36,116 nt of DNA from Lentisphaeria bacterium (GCA_018265615.1 JABLYX010000050.1:1-36116), one strand, 5' to 3'; counted from the first letter of the stretch, positions 15,600 to 23,895 are shown. Numbers and translations are program-made. The notes: generated by a model from the sequence alone, not told the origin.

Positions 15600-17345
15600 T
15601 TACCAGGCGGGAGCGTCTTCCGGCGGGCATCCCTCCACGGAAATATTCATGATTTCCAGAAAGAGATCGTAAATCCGGCAATTCATGAATTTCCGCCGGG
15701 CGCGCTCCCCGAGCTTTTTCTTCAGGCCGGGATTTTCACGCTGAAGCGCCGGAGAGAGATAGACAAACATCGTCAGCTTATATTCGCACTTCCTCTCCCA
15801 GGAGTGATCGGAGCAGTAGACGACGGCCCGGGTCTCCGGAAAAGAGACGAGGACGGAGAGGATCCGTTCCAGCACGCTCTCGTAGTAGAGAACTCCCGCC
15901 TCGTATTCCGACAACTCAGGATACCGCTCCCGGAAGCCGTCCGGAAAGATGATTTTGTCGAAATGCGGCCCCATCGGCTGCAGAAGCATGAAGGAACGGC
16001 GGCGATTCAGTTCCCCCGAATCGTACAGCCGCAGCAGCAGAGGAGGCAGCTCGTTATCCACCAGAAACCCCATCCGGTCGTATTTTCCGTCGAAAGCGCC
16101 GGTTTCGTTGATCATGCGGAAATCCGCCTGATCGGAAAGGAACGTCTGTATCCGGGCAAAAATGCCGTAATCACCCAGGTTTGAAACCCAAAGCGTTCTG
16201 TAACCGCACTTTTCCGCAACGTCATTCAGATTCGGGTTCCGGTACAGATACCGGTAATCCACCTGCTTCGACGCATTTGTGAACAAATGACAGAGAGAGT
16301 ATTCGGAATCTCCCGTAAATCCCGAGTCCCCCCGCTTTTCCCAACTGTACACCTCAGGGAAAACGATATAATCCGGATCCTCCGACACTTTCCCGAAAAA
16401 GGTGCTGTACCGCCGGGAGAGCATCATCGATGTATCGTAATCATGGCTCTCTCCGACAATCAGAAAATACAATCCTCCGTCCGACCGGTCATCGACGCGA
16501 CAGCCGGGAGAATCGAGGGGATTCCTCCGTTCCGCCATCGCGGCGGCAAACTGGGTGAAACAATCGTAATTCCTCAGATACACGGCATTCCACGGCTTCA
16601 GGCTGATCCCCGCCAGAACCGCCGCGAAAATCCCGGAGCCGCAGAACACATATGCCGCTTTCCGGAGATTCCGGGGGACCGGAGCACACGGAATTGCCCC
16701 TGATATAAAATAGAAACAGACAAGTACAAACAACGATTTAAGTCCGAATCCCAGCAGAGCCTCCTGGATTTCAGGGTTCATCCAGAACTGCTCCCCGGAG
16801 ATAAAACCGTGCCGGCGGTTGTACCAGCAGACCAGCATACCATTCAGGTCGAAGGAGCAGTAGAGCACCAGCGGCATCACCAGCAGCCAACCGATCACCG
16901 CAGCCCCCGCCCGGCGGCAGAACTCCGGCATCCGGAACAGCACAAGGAGATAATAAACCGCCAGCAGCCCCCAGCAGAAGCAGAAGAGGAAACTTGTCAG
17001 ATCATAGAAAGAGTCTCCCCATTGCGCCCCGGTCGCATTCATGAGATACCATACAACGCCCGGCAGCGGCAACCCGAACAGCAGCAGAAGCAGGGCATGG
17101 ACGGTCAGGATGTGCTCCGCCCGGCATGTTTTCAGCCACAGATACAGTCCCGGCGGGACCGCGCAGGCCAGAAACAGCACGAGAGGCCGGTTCGATATCC
17201 AGTAATTATTGACATAGCTCAGGCAGAAGAAGAACAGGGCTCCGCCCGACAGCAGGGAAACCGCCCCGTACCGCTTAACGATCCGAACTGCCGCCGTCCA
17301 CATCGCCGCCACAGTCCGGGGAGTTCTCATTCCACACAACGACAT
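15600..17345 (-). CDS. Membrane phosphoethanolamine-transferase/LTA-synthase-like enzyme, candidate AEP transferase
   Basis: A 581-residue protein with about six or seven N-terminal membrane segments (to about residue 255) and a C-terminal alkaline-phosphatase/sulfatase-superfamily domain facing the periplasm. Motifs resemble those of EptA/LtaS: VGESHDYD (297-304), a candidate nucleophile in TGDSEYSLCH (344-353), GPHFD (461-465) and YCSDHSWE (512-519). The spacing is normal, but the usual GSH and SDHG residues are altered. In this operon it probably moves an AEP-containing or phospho-alcohol group onto a surface glycan or lipid. The frame opens at 17432. The ATG at 17345 has GGAGG and AAGGAG close upstream and is preferred, overlapping the preceding gene by 71 nt. 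It is the last gene of the operon. Confidence 0.75.
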   Translation of the reverse strand: MSLCGMRTPRTVAAMWTAAVRIVKRYGAVSLLSGGALFFFCLSYVNNYWISNRPLVLFLACAVPPGLYLWLKTCRAEHILTVHALLLLLFGLPLPGVVWYLMNATGAQWGDSFYDLTSFLFCFCWGLLAVYYLLVLFRMPEFCRRAGAAVIGWLLVMPLVLYCSFDLNGMLVCWYNRRHGFISGEQFWMNPEIQEALLGFGLKSLFVLVCFYFISGAIPCAPVPRNLRKAAYVFCGSGIFAAVLAGISLKPWNAVYLRNYDCFTQFAAAMAERRNPLDSPGCRVDDRSDGGLYFLIVGESHDYDTSMMLSRRYSTFFGKVSEDPDYIVFPEVYSWEKRGDSGFTGDSEYSLCHLFTNASKQVDYRYLYRNPNLNDVAEKCGYRTLWVSNLGDYGIFARIQTFLSDQADFRMINETGAFDGKYDRMGFLVDNELPPLLLRLYDSGELNRRRSFMLLQPMGPHFDKIIFPDGFRERYPELSEYEAGVLYYESVLERILSVLVSFPETRAVVYCSDHSWERKCEYKLTMFVYLSPALQRENPGLKKKLGERARRKFMNCRIYDLFLEIMNISVEGCPPEDAPAW

Positions 17346-17571
17346 CCGCCTCCGTCTCCTTCCGCCTCCGGGCATCGAGGTCCAATACGGGCTGCGCCCT
17401 CTTCTTGACCATGCGCCAGACGATCCCGGCAACGGCGCCGAGTCCGATCAGGGCGCCGGCAACCGCCTGAACGGTATAGGACATCACCGACGGATCGACA
17501 TAGGCGTGCGCACGGAACGGCAGAAACGCCAGCAGCATGGCGGCGAGAAACAGTACCCGCGGCTTATTCAT
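17275..17571 (-). CDS. Small membrane protein of the YVDPS type
   Basis: A 98-residue protein with a cleavable signal sequence (MNKPRVLFLAAMLLAF, then HAYVDPS), one further membrane segment (VQAVAGALIGLGAVAGIVWRM) and a charged cytoplasmic tail. The pattern AYxDPxxxSxxxQ after the signal followed by one membrane helix is one I associate with small proteins found beside sulfatase-like surface-polymer transferases. Its role is unknown; an accessory subunit of the neighbouring transferase is a reasonable guess. Its ATG overlaps the stop of the PntC-AEPT gene as ATGA, and its 3' end overlaps the downstream transferase gene. Confidence 0.75.
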   Translation of the reverse strand: MNKPRVLFLAAMLLAFLPFRAHAYVDPSVMSYTVQAVAGALIGLGAVAGIVWRMVKKRAQPVLDLDARRRKETEADVVVWNENSPDCGGDVDGGSSDR

Positions 17572-19424
17572 CTCCGACTCCTTTTTTCATACATGACTTT
17601 TCCTGAAAAATAATCCGTAAGCAATCCGGCGAACCGCGTCATCTCGTCCGGCCGGATGTCTCCGATGTTCGCAATCCGGAAAGTCGGCAGGTCCGCCGCC
17701 TTTCCCGGATAGACCGTGAATCCCCGGGAACGGAAGAATTCATACATCTCATTGAAGTCGTAAGCCGCGCAGTCCGGTTCCCGGAACGCCGTGATCAGCC
17801 GGGACTGGTGAGCGAGGGGAACCGGCATTTCCAACCCGAGTCCGGCCGCCGCGGCGGTCAGGATGCTCCAGCACGCGCAATAACGCCGGTGACGGGCCTC
17901 CACCCCTTCGTTCTTCAATTCGATGATCGCCTGGCGCAGCGCGTAGAAGGCCTGAACCGGAGGGGTGAAACGCGTCTGGCCATGACGCGCAAAATAGTCA
18001 TATTGATCATACAGATCCAGATAGCAGCTGCGCTTCGTCTTATGCTTCAGCTCCGGCAGACACTCTTTCCGGCAGATGACAAACGCGATTCCGGCGATTC
18101 CCTGCAGGTTCTTGTTCGAGGTGGCGGCCATGAAGTCGATTCCGCACTCCTCCAGATCGAACGGGATTCCTGCGAAAGCGCTGACCGCATCGGCCAGCAC
18201 CGCCACCCGGTACTTCCGGCACAGAGCGCCGATCTCCTTCGCGGGATTCAGCACTCCGGTCGTCGTCTCATGGAAGACGTAAGCCAGATGAGTGAACCGG
18301 CCCGTCGCCAACTGCCGCTCCAGCGCCTCCGGGTCGACGGGGAGCCACGGAGACGATTTCAGCCGTTCGAACGGCAGGCGGTACACCTCCGCGATCCTCG
18401 CCATGCGGTCGCCGTAAACACCATTGTCGAGGATCAGCAGCCGGTCGCGGTCACCGATGCAGGAGGCGATCATCGCCTCGTCGGCGGCCGTCCCCGAACC
18501 TCCGAACAGAACAGTCGTAAACGCTTCAGGATCCGCCGCAAACCCGGTCAATTCCCGGGCGACATACCGCATGACTTCACTGAACTCCTCCGTCCTCGGG
18601 CAGATGTCGGGAACGACCTGGGCATATTTTACGGAGTCCGTAGTGGTCGCCGGCCCGGGATTCAGGAGAATCTCCCTCGCGACGGCGGAATTCGCCTCCG
18701 CTTCCCGTATCTGCGGCATAATGATATCCCGCGCCATTCTGAAATGCGAAGCATCGTCGATCTCCCGCCAGAGATAATGCTCGACGGTATGGACCAGAAC
18801 CGGCTGTTCCGCCGCAACGGCGGTCAGCGCCTCTTCGTACTCCATGCGCTTTCCGCTGCCGTGAAACTCCGCGGCATACCGGCACATGGAAGTCAGCACA
18901 CCGCGGCTGATCCGGGTGATCCCCACCAGTTCCCCGTCGATCCGCTTCAGCAGCGCCGGCTGCTTGCTCAGCATCACCAGCTCCTTCCGGGCGTCGGCCT
19001 CGATGTAGACCTCGTCGCCGGATCCGGTTCTGCCCGAAGCGAGAATGACATTTTTCCCGGGATGCTGCAGGAGGATATGCAGCCCGATCCGGTCATAAAT
19101 CAGGTCGGACTCCAGCAGCAGGATATCACCGGAGACGTGTCCGGCGGCGACTTCGAGCGTCCCCATGCTCCCGGTCGACGCGAAATCGGGGTTGAACACG
19201 GTTTCCACGCCGCTGTAACGCGATGCCAATTCATCGTAATATTCACGGTGATAGCCGGTTCCGATCACAATGCGCTCCATGCCCGCCGCGAAAAGCTTGC
19301 GGACCGACTGCTCCACGATCGGAACTTCGCCGTCGATGCGGATGAACCCCTTCGGGACTTCCCCGCAGAACTCCGAAATCCGGGTACCCATCCCGCCGGC
19401 CAGAATGACCGCTTCCCTGATCAT
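17568..19424 (-). CDS. pntC: Phosphonate cytidylyltransferase fused to AEP transaminase (PntC-AEPT)
   Basis: A 618-residue bifunctional enzyme. Residues 1-240 form a nucleotidyltransferase (VILAGGMGTRISEF, VPKGF, LLLESDLIY) expected to make CMP-AEP from CTP and AEP. Residues 250-618 form a fold-type I PLP aminotransferase of the AEP-pyruvate type: LLNPGPATT, HETTTGVLNP (385-394), ADAVSAFAGIP with PLP-binding Asp412, and the Schiff-base Lys438 in TSNKNLQG. It would convert phosphonoacetaldehyde to AEP and then activate it. Such fusions are known in phosphonate clusters with nucleotidyl activation. The frame opens at 19616, but the ATG at 19424 has GGAGG upstream, starts the domain exactly and overlaps the ppd stop as ATGA. 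It also overlaps the next gene as ATGA. Confidence 0.92.
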   Translation of the reverse strand: MIREAVILAGGMGTRISEFCGEVPKGFIRIDGEVPIVEQSVRKLFAAGMERIVIGTGYHREYYDELASRYSGVETVFNPDFASTGSMGTLEVAAGHVSGDILLLESDLIYDRIGLHILLQHPGKNVILASGRTGSGDEVYIEADARKELVMLSKQPALLKRIDGELVGITRISRGVLTSMCRYAAEFHGSGKRMEYEEALTAVAAEQPVLVHTVEHYLWREIDDASHFRMARDIIMPQIREAEANSAVAREILLNPGPATTTDSVKYAQVVPDICPRTEEFSEVMRYVARELTGFAADPEAFTTVLFGGSGTAADEAMIASCIGDRDRLLILDNGVYGDRMARIAEVYRLPFERLKSSPWLPVDPEALERQLATGRFTHLAYVFHETTTGVLNPAKEIGALCRKYRVAVLADAVSAFAGIPFDLEECGIDFMAATSNKNLQGIAGIAFVICRKECLPELKHKTKRSCYLDLYDQYDYFARHGQTRFTPPVQAFYALRQAIIELKNEGVEARHRRYCACWSILTAAAAGLGLEMPVPLAHQSRLITAFREPDCAAYDFNEMYEFFRSRGFTVYPGKAADLPTFRIANIGDIRPDEMTRFAGLLTDYFSGKVMYEKRSRR

Positions 19425-20536
19425 GCGTCGTATTCCTCCATGCTGCGCATCAGCGCATTTCTGTTCTGCAGCGGCGTAACGGCGGGGCGCCCCAGATCTT
19501 TTCTCGCGCCCGGCCGGCACCCGACCTCGATAAAACAGCAGGCGCGCGGCAGCCCGACGCACAACCGCCTCAGCTCCCCGGCTGACTGCACCCGGAAGCA
19601 CGCCCCGTAACCGCATTGCCGCGCAATGGCGGCAAGGTCGGCATTCGCGGCATCCGTCGGTTGGCCGCCCACGGAGTCATGGACTCCGTTATTGATGACG
19701 ACGTGAATCAGATTCTCCGGCTTCCGGGCGGCGATGCAGACGGCGGAACCCATATGCATCAGGAACGCGCCGTCGCCGTCGAGGCAGCAGACCCGGAGCC
19801 CCGGCCGGGCCAGCGCGATCCCCAGCGCGATCATGGAGGCGTGCCCCATGGAGCCGACCGTCAGAAAATCCCGTTTATGCCCCTGCCCCGCCTGTTCCCG
19901 GAGCTCGAACAGCTCCCGGGAGGCAAATCCGGTGGTCGAAACGAAAAAAGCATCCAGACCGGAAAGGATCCCCAACGCTTCTTCGCGTGTCATCCGGGCA
20001 TTATCCCCGCTTTCCGGAGCCGCCGGTTCATCCGCAAATACCCCTTTACGCACAATCAGCGCCACAGGCCCGGAAAGTTCCCGCATGCGCCGGACCGCCT
20101 CCGCAACCTGCCCGGCCGCGCCGTCCGGTTCCAGAATAAGATAAGGAATTCCCATCGTGTCAAACAGCGCCGTGGTGACCGCCCCCTGTTTGATATGCTG
20201 CGGCTCGTCCGCCGTCCCCGGCTCGCCGCGCCACCCGACCAGCAGAAGCATGGGGATCGAGTATACGGCGGGATCGGCCAGCGACAGCAGCGGATTGACG
20301 GCATTGCCGATCCCGGAGTTCTGCATATAGACCAGGGCGCTCTTTCCCGTTGCGAGATAGTGACCCGCGGCGACGGCGACGGCGCTCCCCTCGTTCGGGG
20401 CGGTCAGATGGTTCCGGGAATCGGCCGAGCGCCGCAGAAAGGAACAGAACGGCTTCAGCAGAGAGTCGGGAACGCCCGTGAAAAAATCGATCCCGTGCCC
20501 CCGCAGCCCGGAAATGAAATCGTTGCAGGAAATCAT
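19421..20536 (-). CDS. ppd: Phosphonopyruvate decarboxylase
   Basis: A 371-residue thiamine-diphosphate enzyme that decarboxylates phosphonopyruvate to phosphonoacetaldehyde, the irreversible step that drives phosphonate synthesis. The N-terminal domain shows FFTGVPDSLLKPF and the TPP-activating Glu in PNEGSAVAVAAGHYLATG. GWRGEPGTADEPQHIKQG is typical of Ppd. The C-terminal TPP/Mg-binding motif is present (LDGDGAFLMHMGS ending in VVINNG). AAGGG lies 8 nt before the ATG. It begins 15 nt after the PEP mutase gene and shares an ATGA overlap with the transaminase fusion, so the pathway enzymes are translationally coupled. The length is normal for the family. Confidence 0.95.
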   Translation of the reverse strand: MISCNDFISGLRGHGIDFFTGVPDSLLKPFCSFLRRSADSRNHLTAPNEGSAVAVAAGHYLATGKSALVYMQNSGIGNAVNPLLSLADPAVYSIPMLLLVGWRGEPGTADEPQHIKQGAVTTALFDTMGIPYLILEPDGAAGQVAEAVRRMRELSGPVALIVRKGVFADEPAAPESGDNARMTREEALGILSGLDAFFVSTTGFASRELFELREQAGQGHKRDFLTVGSMGHASMIALGIALARPGLRVCCLDGDGAFLMHMGSAVCIAARKPENLIHVVINNGVHDSVGGQPTDAANADLAAIARQCGYGACFRVQSAGELRRLCVGLPRACCFIEVGCRPGARKDLGRPAVTPLQNRNALMRSMEEYDA

Positions 20537-20551
20537 ATTGAAGCCCTTCGC

Positions 20552-21853
20552 TTAAGAAACCTGATACGGAATCAGTTCGAGAATATCCCGGATCGGCATG
20601 CAGAGGTCATCGACCTCCAGCGATCTTTCGCATTCGAGGATCCGCCGGGCGACCGTCTGCATCGCCGGATAGGCGGCCCGCAGCATATGGTTGGCATAGA
20701 TGACGATATTGACGCCCCAGGAAGCGAGCTCCCGCTCCGTCACCTGGTTGTAGGTGGTCGGGACCGCGACCAGCGGGACGCCCGGCTGCGCCTCCCGGAA
20801 TCTCATGCAGAACTCCCGGATGTCTTCACCGCTCTTCCTGCGGCTGTGAATCATGATGCCGTCCGCTCCCGCCTCGACGCAGGCGGTGCCTCTCTCGAGT
20901 GCGGCGTCCACGCTCCCGCCGGCGATCAAACCCTCCAATCGGGCGAAAATCATGAAAGCATCGGACACCTGCGCCGCCTTCCCCTGCCGGATCTTGTTGC
21001 AGAATGCTTCGACCGGGGCAAGGTGCTGCGCAACTTCAGTTCCCCAGAGGGAGTTCTGCTTCAGGCCCATCTTGTCTTCGATGATGACGGCGGAAACCCC
21101 GTTGCGTTCCAGTGTACGCACGGCGAATGCGAAATGCTCCGGCAGGCCGCCTGTGTCGCCGTCGAAGATGACCGGCTTCGTCGTCGTCTCGAGAATATCG
21201 TTCAGCTCCTGCAGCCGGTTCGTGAGATCAACGGCCTCAATATCCGGCTTCCCTTTGTTGACGGAGCTCGTGAGGCTGGAGGACCACATGCCGTCGAAGG
21301 CGTGCACGCCATCCTCCTTCACAACTTCAAGCTGTTCGGCGATCTGCCCCGAGAGCCCGGAATGCACCTCCAGGATGCGGACCGTCTTTTTCGCCGCCAG
21401 CAGCCGCCGCAGCGCCGCCAGCCGGATGCCGGGCAAGGTTCCGTACGCCATTCTCCGCTTCGCGAGGACGGAGGACTCATACCCCGGCGTATACGGAATC
21501 TCGATGACCTCTCCTCCCAGCTCCTTCATCACGGCAAACACGGCGTTCCGTTCCCGGAGCGCGGGACCGCTCTTCCAGTCATCGCCGTGAATGACGTAAT
21601 CCGGCCGGTATTTCCGCAGGTTGCCGACACAGCTCCATTCGTCCTGCGGAACGACGCGATGGACATGGGCCAGGTTCCGGACGACCTCATACCGCTGTTC
21701 ATACGTCAGGACCGGCATGCGTTTGTGCCCGATGACGGCGGCATCCGTATTCAAGCCGACAACCACATGGCCGTACCTGGCGGCACACCGGATGATATTG
21801 ATGATTCCGGGATGGATAAAATCTCCCGTCAGGTCGAGGTAGACTGTTTTCAT
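20552..21853 (-). CDS. pepM: PEP mutase with N-terminal cytidylyltransferase-like domain
   Basis: A 433-residue protein. Residues 1-130 look like a small cytidylyltransferase (LTGDFIHPGIINIIR, VVGLNTDAAV, LTYEQRYEVVRNL, YVIHGDDWK). Residues 145-433 are phosphoenolpyruvate mutase: HSGLSG, FDGDTGG and the diagnostic EDKMGLKQNS (259-268), which fits the EDK-x5-NS signature of true PEP mutases. It isomerises PEP to phosphonopyruvate, the entry step to C-P compounds. The same domain order is found in Fom1 of fosfomycin synthesis. Here the HxGH motif reads HPGI, so the second catalytic His is missing and this domain may be inactive. The ATG overlaps the stop of the upstream YidC-like fusion gene as ATGA. 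Confidence 0.93.
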   Translation of the reverse strand: MKTVYLDLTGDFIHPGIINIIRCAARYGHVVVGLNTDAAVIGHKRMPVLTYEQRYEVVRNLAHVHRVVPQDEWSCVGNLRKYRPDYVIHGDDWKSGPALRERNAVFAVMKELGGEVIEIPYTPGYESSVLAKRRMAYGTLPGIRLAALRRLLAAKKTVRILEVHSGLSGQIAEQLEVVKEDGVHAFDGMWSSSLTSSVNKGKPDIEAVDLTNRLQELNDILETTTKPVIFDGDTGGLPEHFAFAVRTLERNGVSAVIIEDKMGLKQNSLWGTEVAQHLAPVEAFCNKIRQGKAAQVSDAFMIFARLEGLIAGGSVDAALERGTACVEAGADGIMIHSRRKSGEDIREFCMRFREAQPGVPLVAVPTTYNQVTERELASWGVNIVIYANHMLRAAYPAMQTVARRILECERSLEVDDLCMPIRDILELIPYQVS

Positions 21854-23730
21854 CGCTCCCGCCTGTCCTTTCCTTTCTGCCTGTTCAGAAGAGATTTCAG
21901 GATATGGCCGCCGGCGGCCGCGCCGCTGGTGCCGACATTGAATACATACCGTTCCCTGACCCGCATTATCTTCTCCCGGTACTGCGCCTGATTCTCCAGC
22001 AGCGCCCGCACGGTTTCCGCCGTCCGGGAGAGCTCTTCCGGCTCAAGCGCGGTTCCGACTTCGCCCCGCATCGTGATGTCGATCGGTTCAAGCCCGACAC
22101 GCCGGTAGTTCCGGTTGACGACCTTCATCGGAGTATTGATGAACAGAACCGGTTTCAGGGTTGCAAAAGCAAACTCATATGCGATTCCCGACCAGTCCGT
22201 AATCACCAGATCGGCAGAGAAGACCGTCTCGTTGGAAGAAAAATCGCGTTCCGGAATCACATCCTCCCCGAATCTCTCCCGACAGCGCTTTTCGACGGCG
22301 TTCCACCGCTCCGGAAAACGCTTCGCATATTCCGGGTGCGGGCGGAGCGTAATCCGGTATCCGCGCCCCGACAGCTGCTCCAGAAGCGCGTCAAGGCAGG
22401 AATCCAGCAGGTTGTCCGGCTGCCAGGAAGGGGCGATCAGGATGTTCCGGCCCGGCCCCCCGCCGCGATGACAGGAGCCGAAGCGCTCGATCAGCGTGTC
22501 CAGAAGCCCGTAACCGCACGGGATGAGTGTCTTGCGCTCCGTATTGTAAATCGTCTCCATGCGGCGCAGCTCCTCCATCTGTGCGGAACAGACGCAGAGG
22601 AACGTGTCGAAGTGGTCGTACGCGCCTTCCCGGACCGTCAGGTGCGTGCTGCTGATCGCATGTTCGATGTAGATATACTCGATATCCTTCCGGACATAGC
22701 TGCGCTTCAGGTGGAACTTCCCCAGATCCGGGGTAGTCATGACGACAATGTCGGCGTCCATCTTCATAAAGAGGGAGATCAGGCGCACCTCACCGATATA
22801 ATATGGGCGGATGCGGGGCTGCGTTTCCGCAATCCGGAAGATCCGGTCCGCCGGGTCCGACGTCACATAATGGATGGTGACGTTGGAATGCTCCAGCAGG
22901 AAGCGGATCAACTGCTCGTAATACTTGTAGAATCCGCCCGATTCGCTGTAAAATACCAGATGCTTATTGGCGATGGAGAAAAAACGCCTGTAATCCCGTT
23001 TCTCACGCGCCTTCTCCTCCGGTGAAACCTTCCGGCGCTTCAGCTCCTGCAGGCGGTTCAGAAGTACGGAGCTTCGCCGCAGGGCATAGTAATCCACATA
23101 TTTCCGCGGCGGCAGAACCAGATTGCAGGCGAGCTGCACCAAAATGGAAAGGAGATTGCTGAAGATCCAGTAAAGGGCGACTCCCGCCGGAACGAAGACA
23201 CCGAGAACCAGGGAAATGGAAATCGAAATCAGATTCGTGATGAGCTGCTGCCGCCCCGACTGTTCCCGCTGCAGCGGGTTCAGATGGTTCTGCGTCCAGC
23301 CGAACAGGAAAGCGGATCCGCCGGCGGCAAGGGGAACCGGCCAGCTCGCGCCCCCGTCCCGAAACGGGACCATGCCGACGAATGCGGTCCCCCTGCCGTC
23401 AAGACATCCCTCGATCGCGGCAACCAGAGCCAGCAGAATGAAAATCTGAATCCCCAGCGGCAGCAGGCTCAACAGGGGGTGATAATGCTCCCGGCGAAAC
23501 AGCTTATGCTCCTCATCCGCAATATAATCCCGGTCCCCGAACCCCTGAAGCTTAATCCGGTTGATTTTCGGCATCAGGCGAACCATGACCAGTGCATTCC
23601 ACTGGCACCACAGCGACACCGGCATGAGGATGATTTTGGTCAGGAGAGTAAAAAAAGCAATCCCCCAAAGCATTCCACCGGAGATCCGGCAGCAGAAATC
23701 CAACAGCTCACTCATGAAGTCCATGTTCAC
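21850..23730 (-). CDS. YidC/Oxa1-like membrane domain fused to a CDP-glycerol glycerophosphotransferase-like domain
   Basis: A 626-residue protein joining two families. Residues 1-210 follow the YidC/Oxa1 core: LLTKIILMPVSLWCQ and VRLMPKINRIK (like the conserved YidC ALQPKMKEI region), LLPLGIQIFILLALV (like LLQIPVFFALY), and FVPAGVALYWIFSNLLSILVQ (like LPSGLTLYWSVSNFF in the true YidC at 28254). Residues 250-610 resemble TagB/TagF-type CDP-glycerol glycerophosphotransferases, with RPHPE (463-467) and TDWSGIAYEF (511-520). It may anchor a polymerase that uses CDP-alcohols or CMP-AEP at the membrane. Four membrane segments are visible. It is the first gene of the AEP operon; its ribosome site is weak, and a small leader ORF ends 6 nt upstream, so coupled translation is possible. 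Confidence 0.85.
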   Translation of the reverse strand: MNMDFMSELLDFCCRISGGMLWGIAFFTLLTKIILMPVSLWCQWNALVMVRLMPKINRIKLQGFGDRDYIADEEHKLFRREHYHPLLSLLPLGIQIFILLALVAAIEGCLDGRGTAFVGMVPFRDGGASWPVPLAAGGSAFLFGWTQNHLNPLQREQSGRQQLITNLISISISLVLGVFVPAGVALYWIFSNLLSILVQLACNLVLPPRKYVDYYALRRSSVLLNRLQELKRRKVSPEEKAREKRDYRRFFSIANKHLVFYSESGGFYKYYEQLIRFLLEHSNVTIHYVTSDPADRIFRIAETQPRIRPYYIGEVRLISLFMKMDADIVVMTTPDLGKFHLKRSYVRKDIEYIYIEHAISSTHLTVREGAYDHFDTFLCVCSAQMEELRRMETIYNTERKTLIPCGYGLLDTLIERFGSCHRGGGPGRNILIAPSWQPDNLLDSCLDALLEQLSGRGYRITLRPHPEYAKRFPERWNAVEKRCRERFGEDVIPERDFSSNETVFSADLVITDWSGIAYEFAFATLKPVLFINTPMKVVNRNYRRVGLEPIDITMRGEVGTALEPEELSRTAETVRALLENQAQYREKIMRVRERYVFNVGTSGAAAGGHILKSLLNRQKGKDRRER

Positions 23731-23736
23731 CGCAAT

Positions 23737-23850
23737 TCAATGAAATTGATTCCCCTGCCGCCGCATGAAAGCACTCCGTGAAATAAAGCGATATTGCTTC
23801 CCGCCACAAAAAATAATCGGAAGCCTCCAAGGTCTTCCGACGCCGGCCAT
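23737..23850 (-). CDS. Possible 37-residue leader peptide of the AEP operon
   Basis: Within the operon leader, GGAGG precedes an ATG at 23850 that opens a 37-codon frame ending 6 nt before the ATG of the YidC-like fusion. The frame runs through the leader hairpin at 23818-23839. No codon run typical of amino-acid attenuation is evident. It could be a chance frame. Its value lies in the position: translation of it would influence the terminator hairpin and could feed ribosomes to the weakly started first gene. Confidence 0.3.
   Translation of the reverse strand: MAGVGRPWRLPIIFCGGKQYRFISRSAFMRRQGNQFH
23807..23839 (-). terminator. Intrinsic terminator inside the AEP operon leader (candidate attenuator)
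   Basis: On the minus strand CGGAAG and CCT pair with AGG and CTTCCG, with one bulged A and loop TGG, followed by GATT then ATTTTTT. It lies between the operon promoter and the first gene. The upstream zinc-ribbon gene has its own terminator at 23987, so this hairpin seems to act on the AEP transcript itself. Confidence 0.6.
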
Positions 23851-23866
23851 GCCCCTCCGGCATATT

Positions 23867-23895
23867 ATTATGTTATAAAAATGAATCCTTGTCAA
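23867..23895 (-). promoter_or_regulatory. Sigma70 promoter of the AEP operon
   Basis: A perfect TTGACA (23890-23895) and CATAAT (23867-23872) are spaced by 17 bp, giving a leader of about 130 nt before the ATG at 23730. Confidence 0.75.

Noticed and set aside
17346..17432. Upstream extension of the EptA-like gene to 17432
   Set aside because: The extra residues are Arg/Gly-rich translation of the overlapping small membrane protein gene. A ribosome site supports the ATG at 17345.
23807..23839. Leader hairpin as the terminator of the zinc-ribbon gene at 24028
   Set aside because: That gene has its own terminator immediately after its stop, and a consensus promoter lies between the two. The hairpin more likely acts on the AEP transcript, although this remains to be shown.
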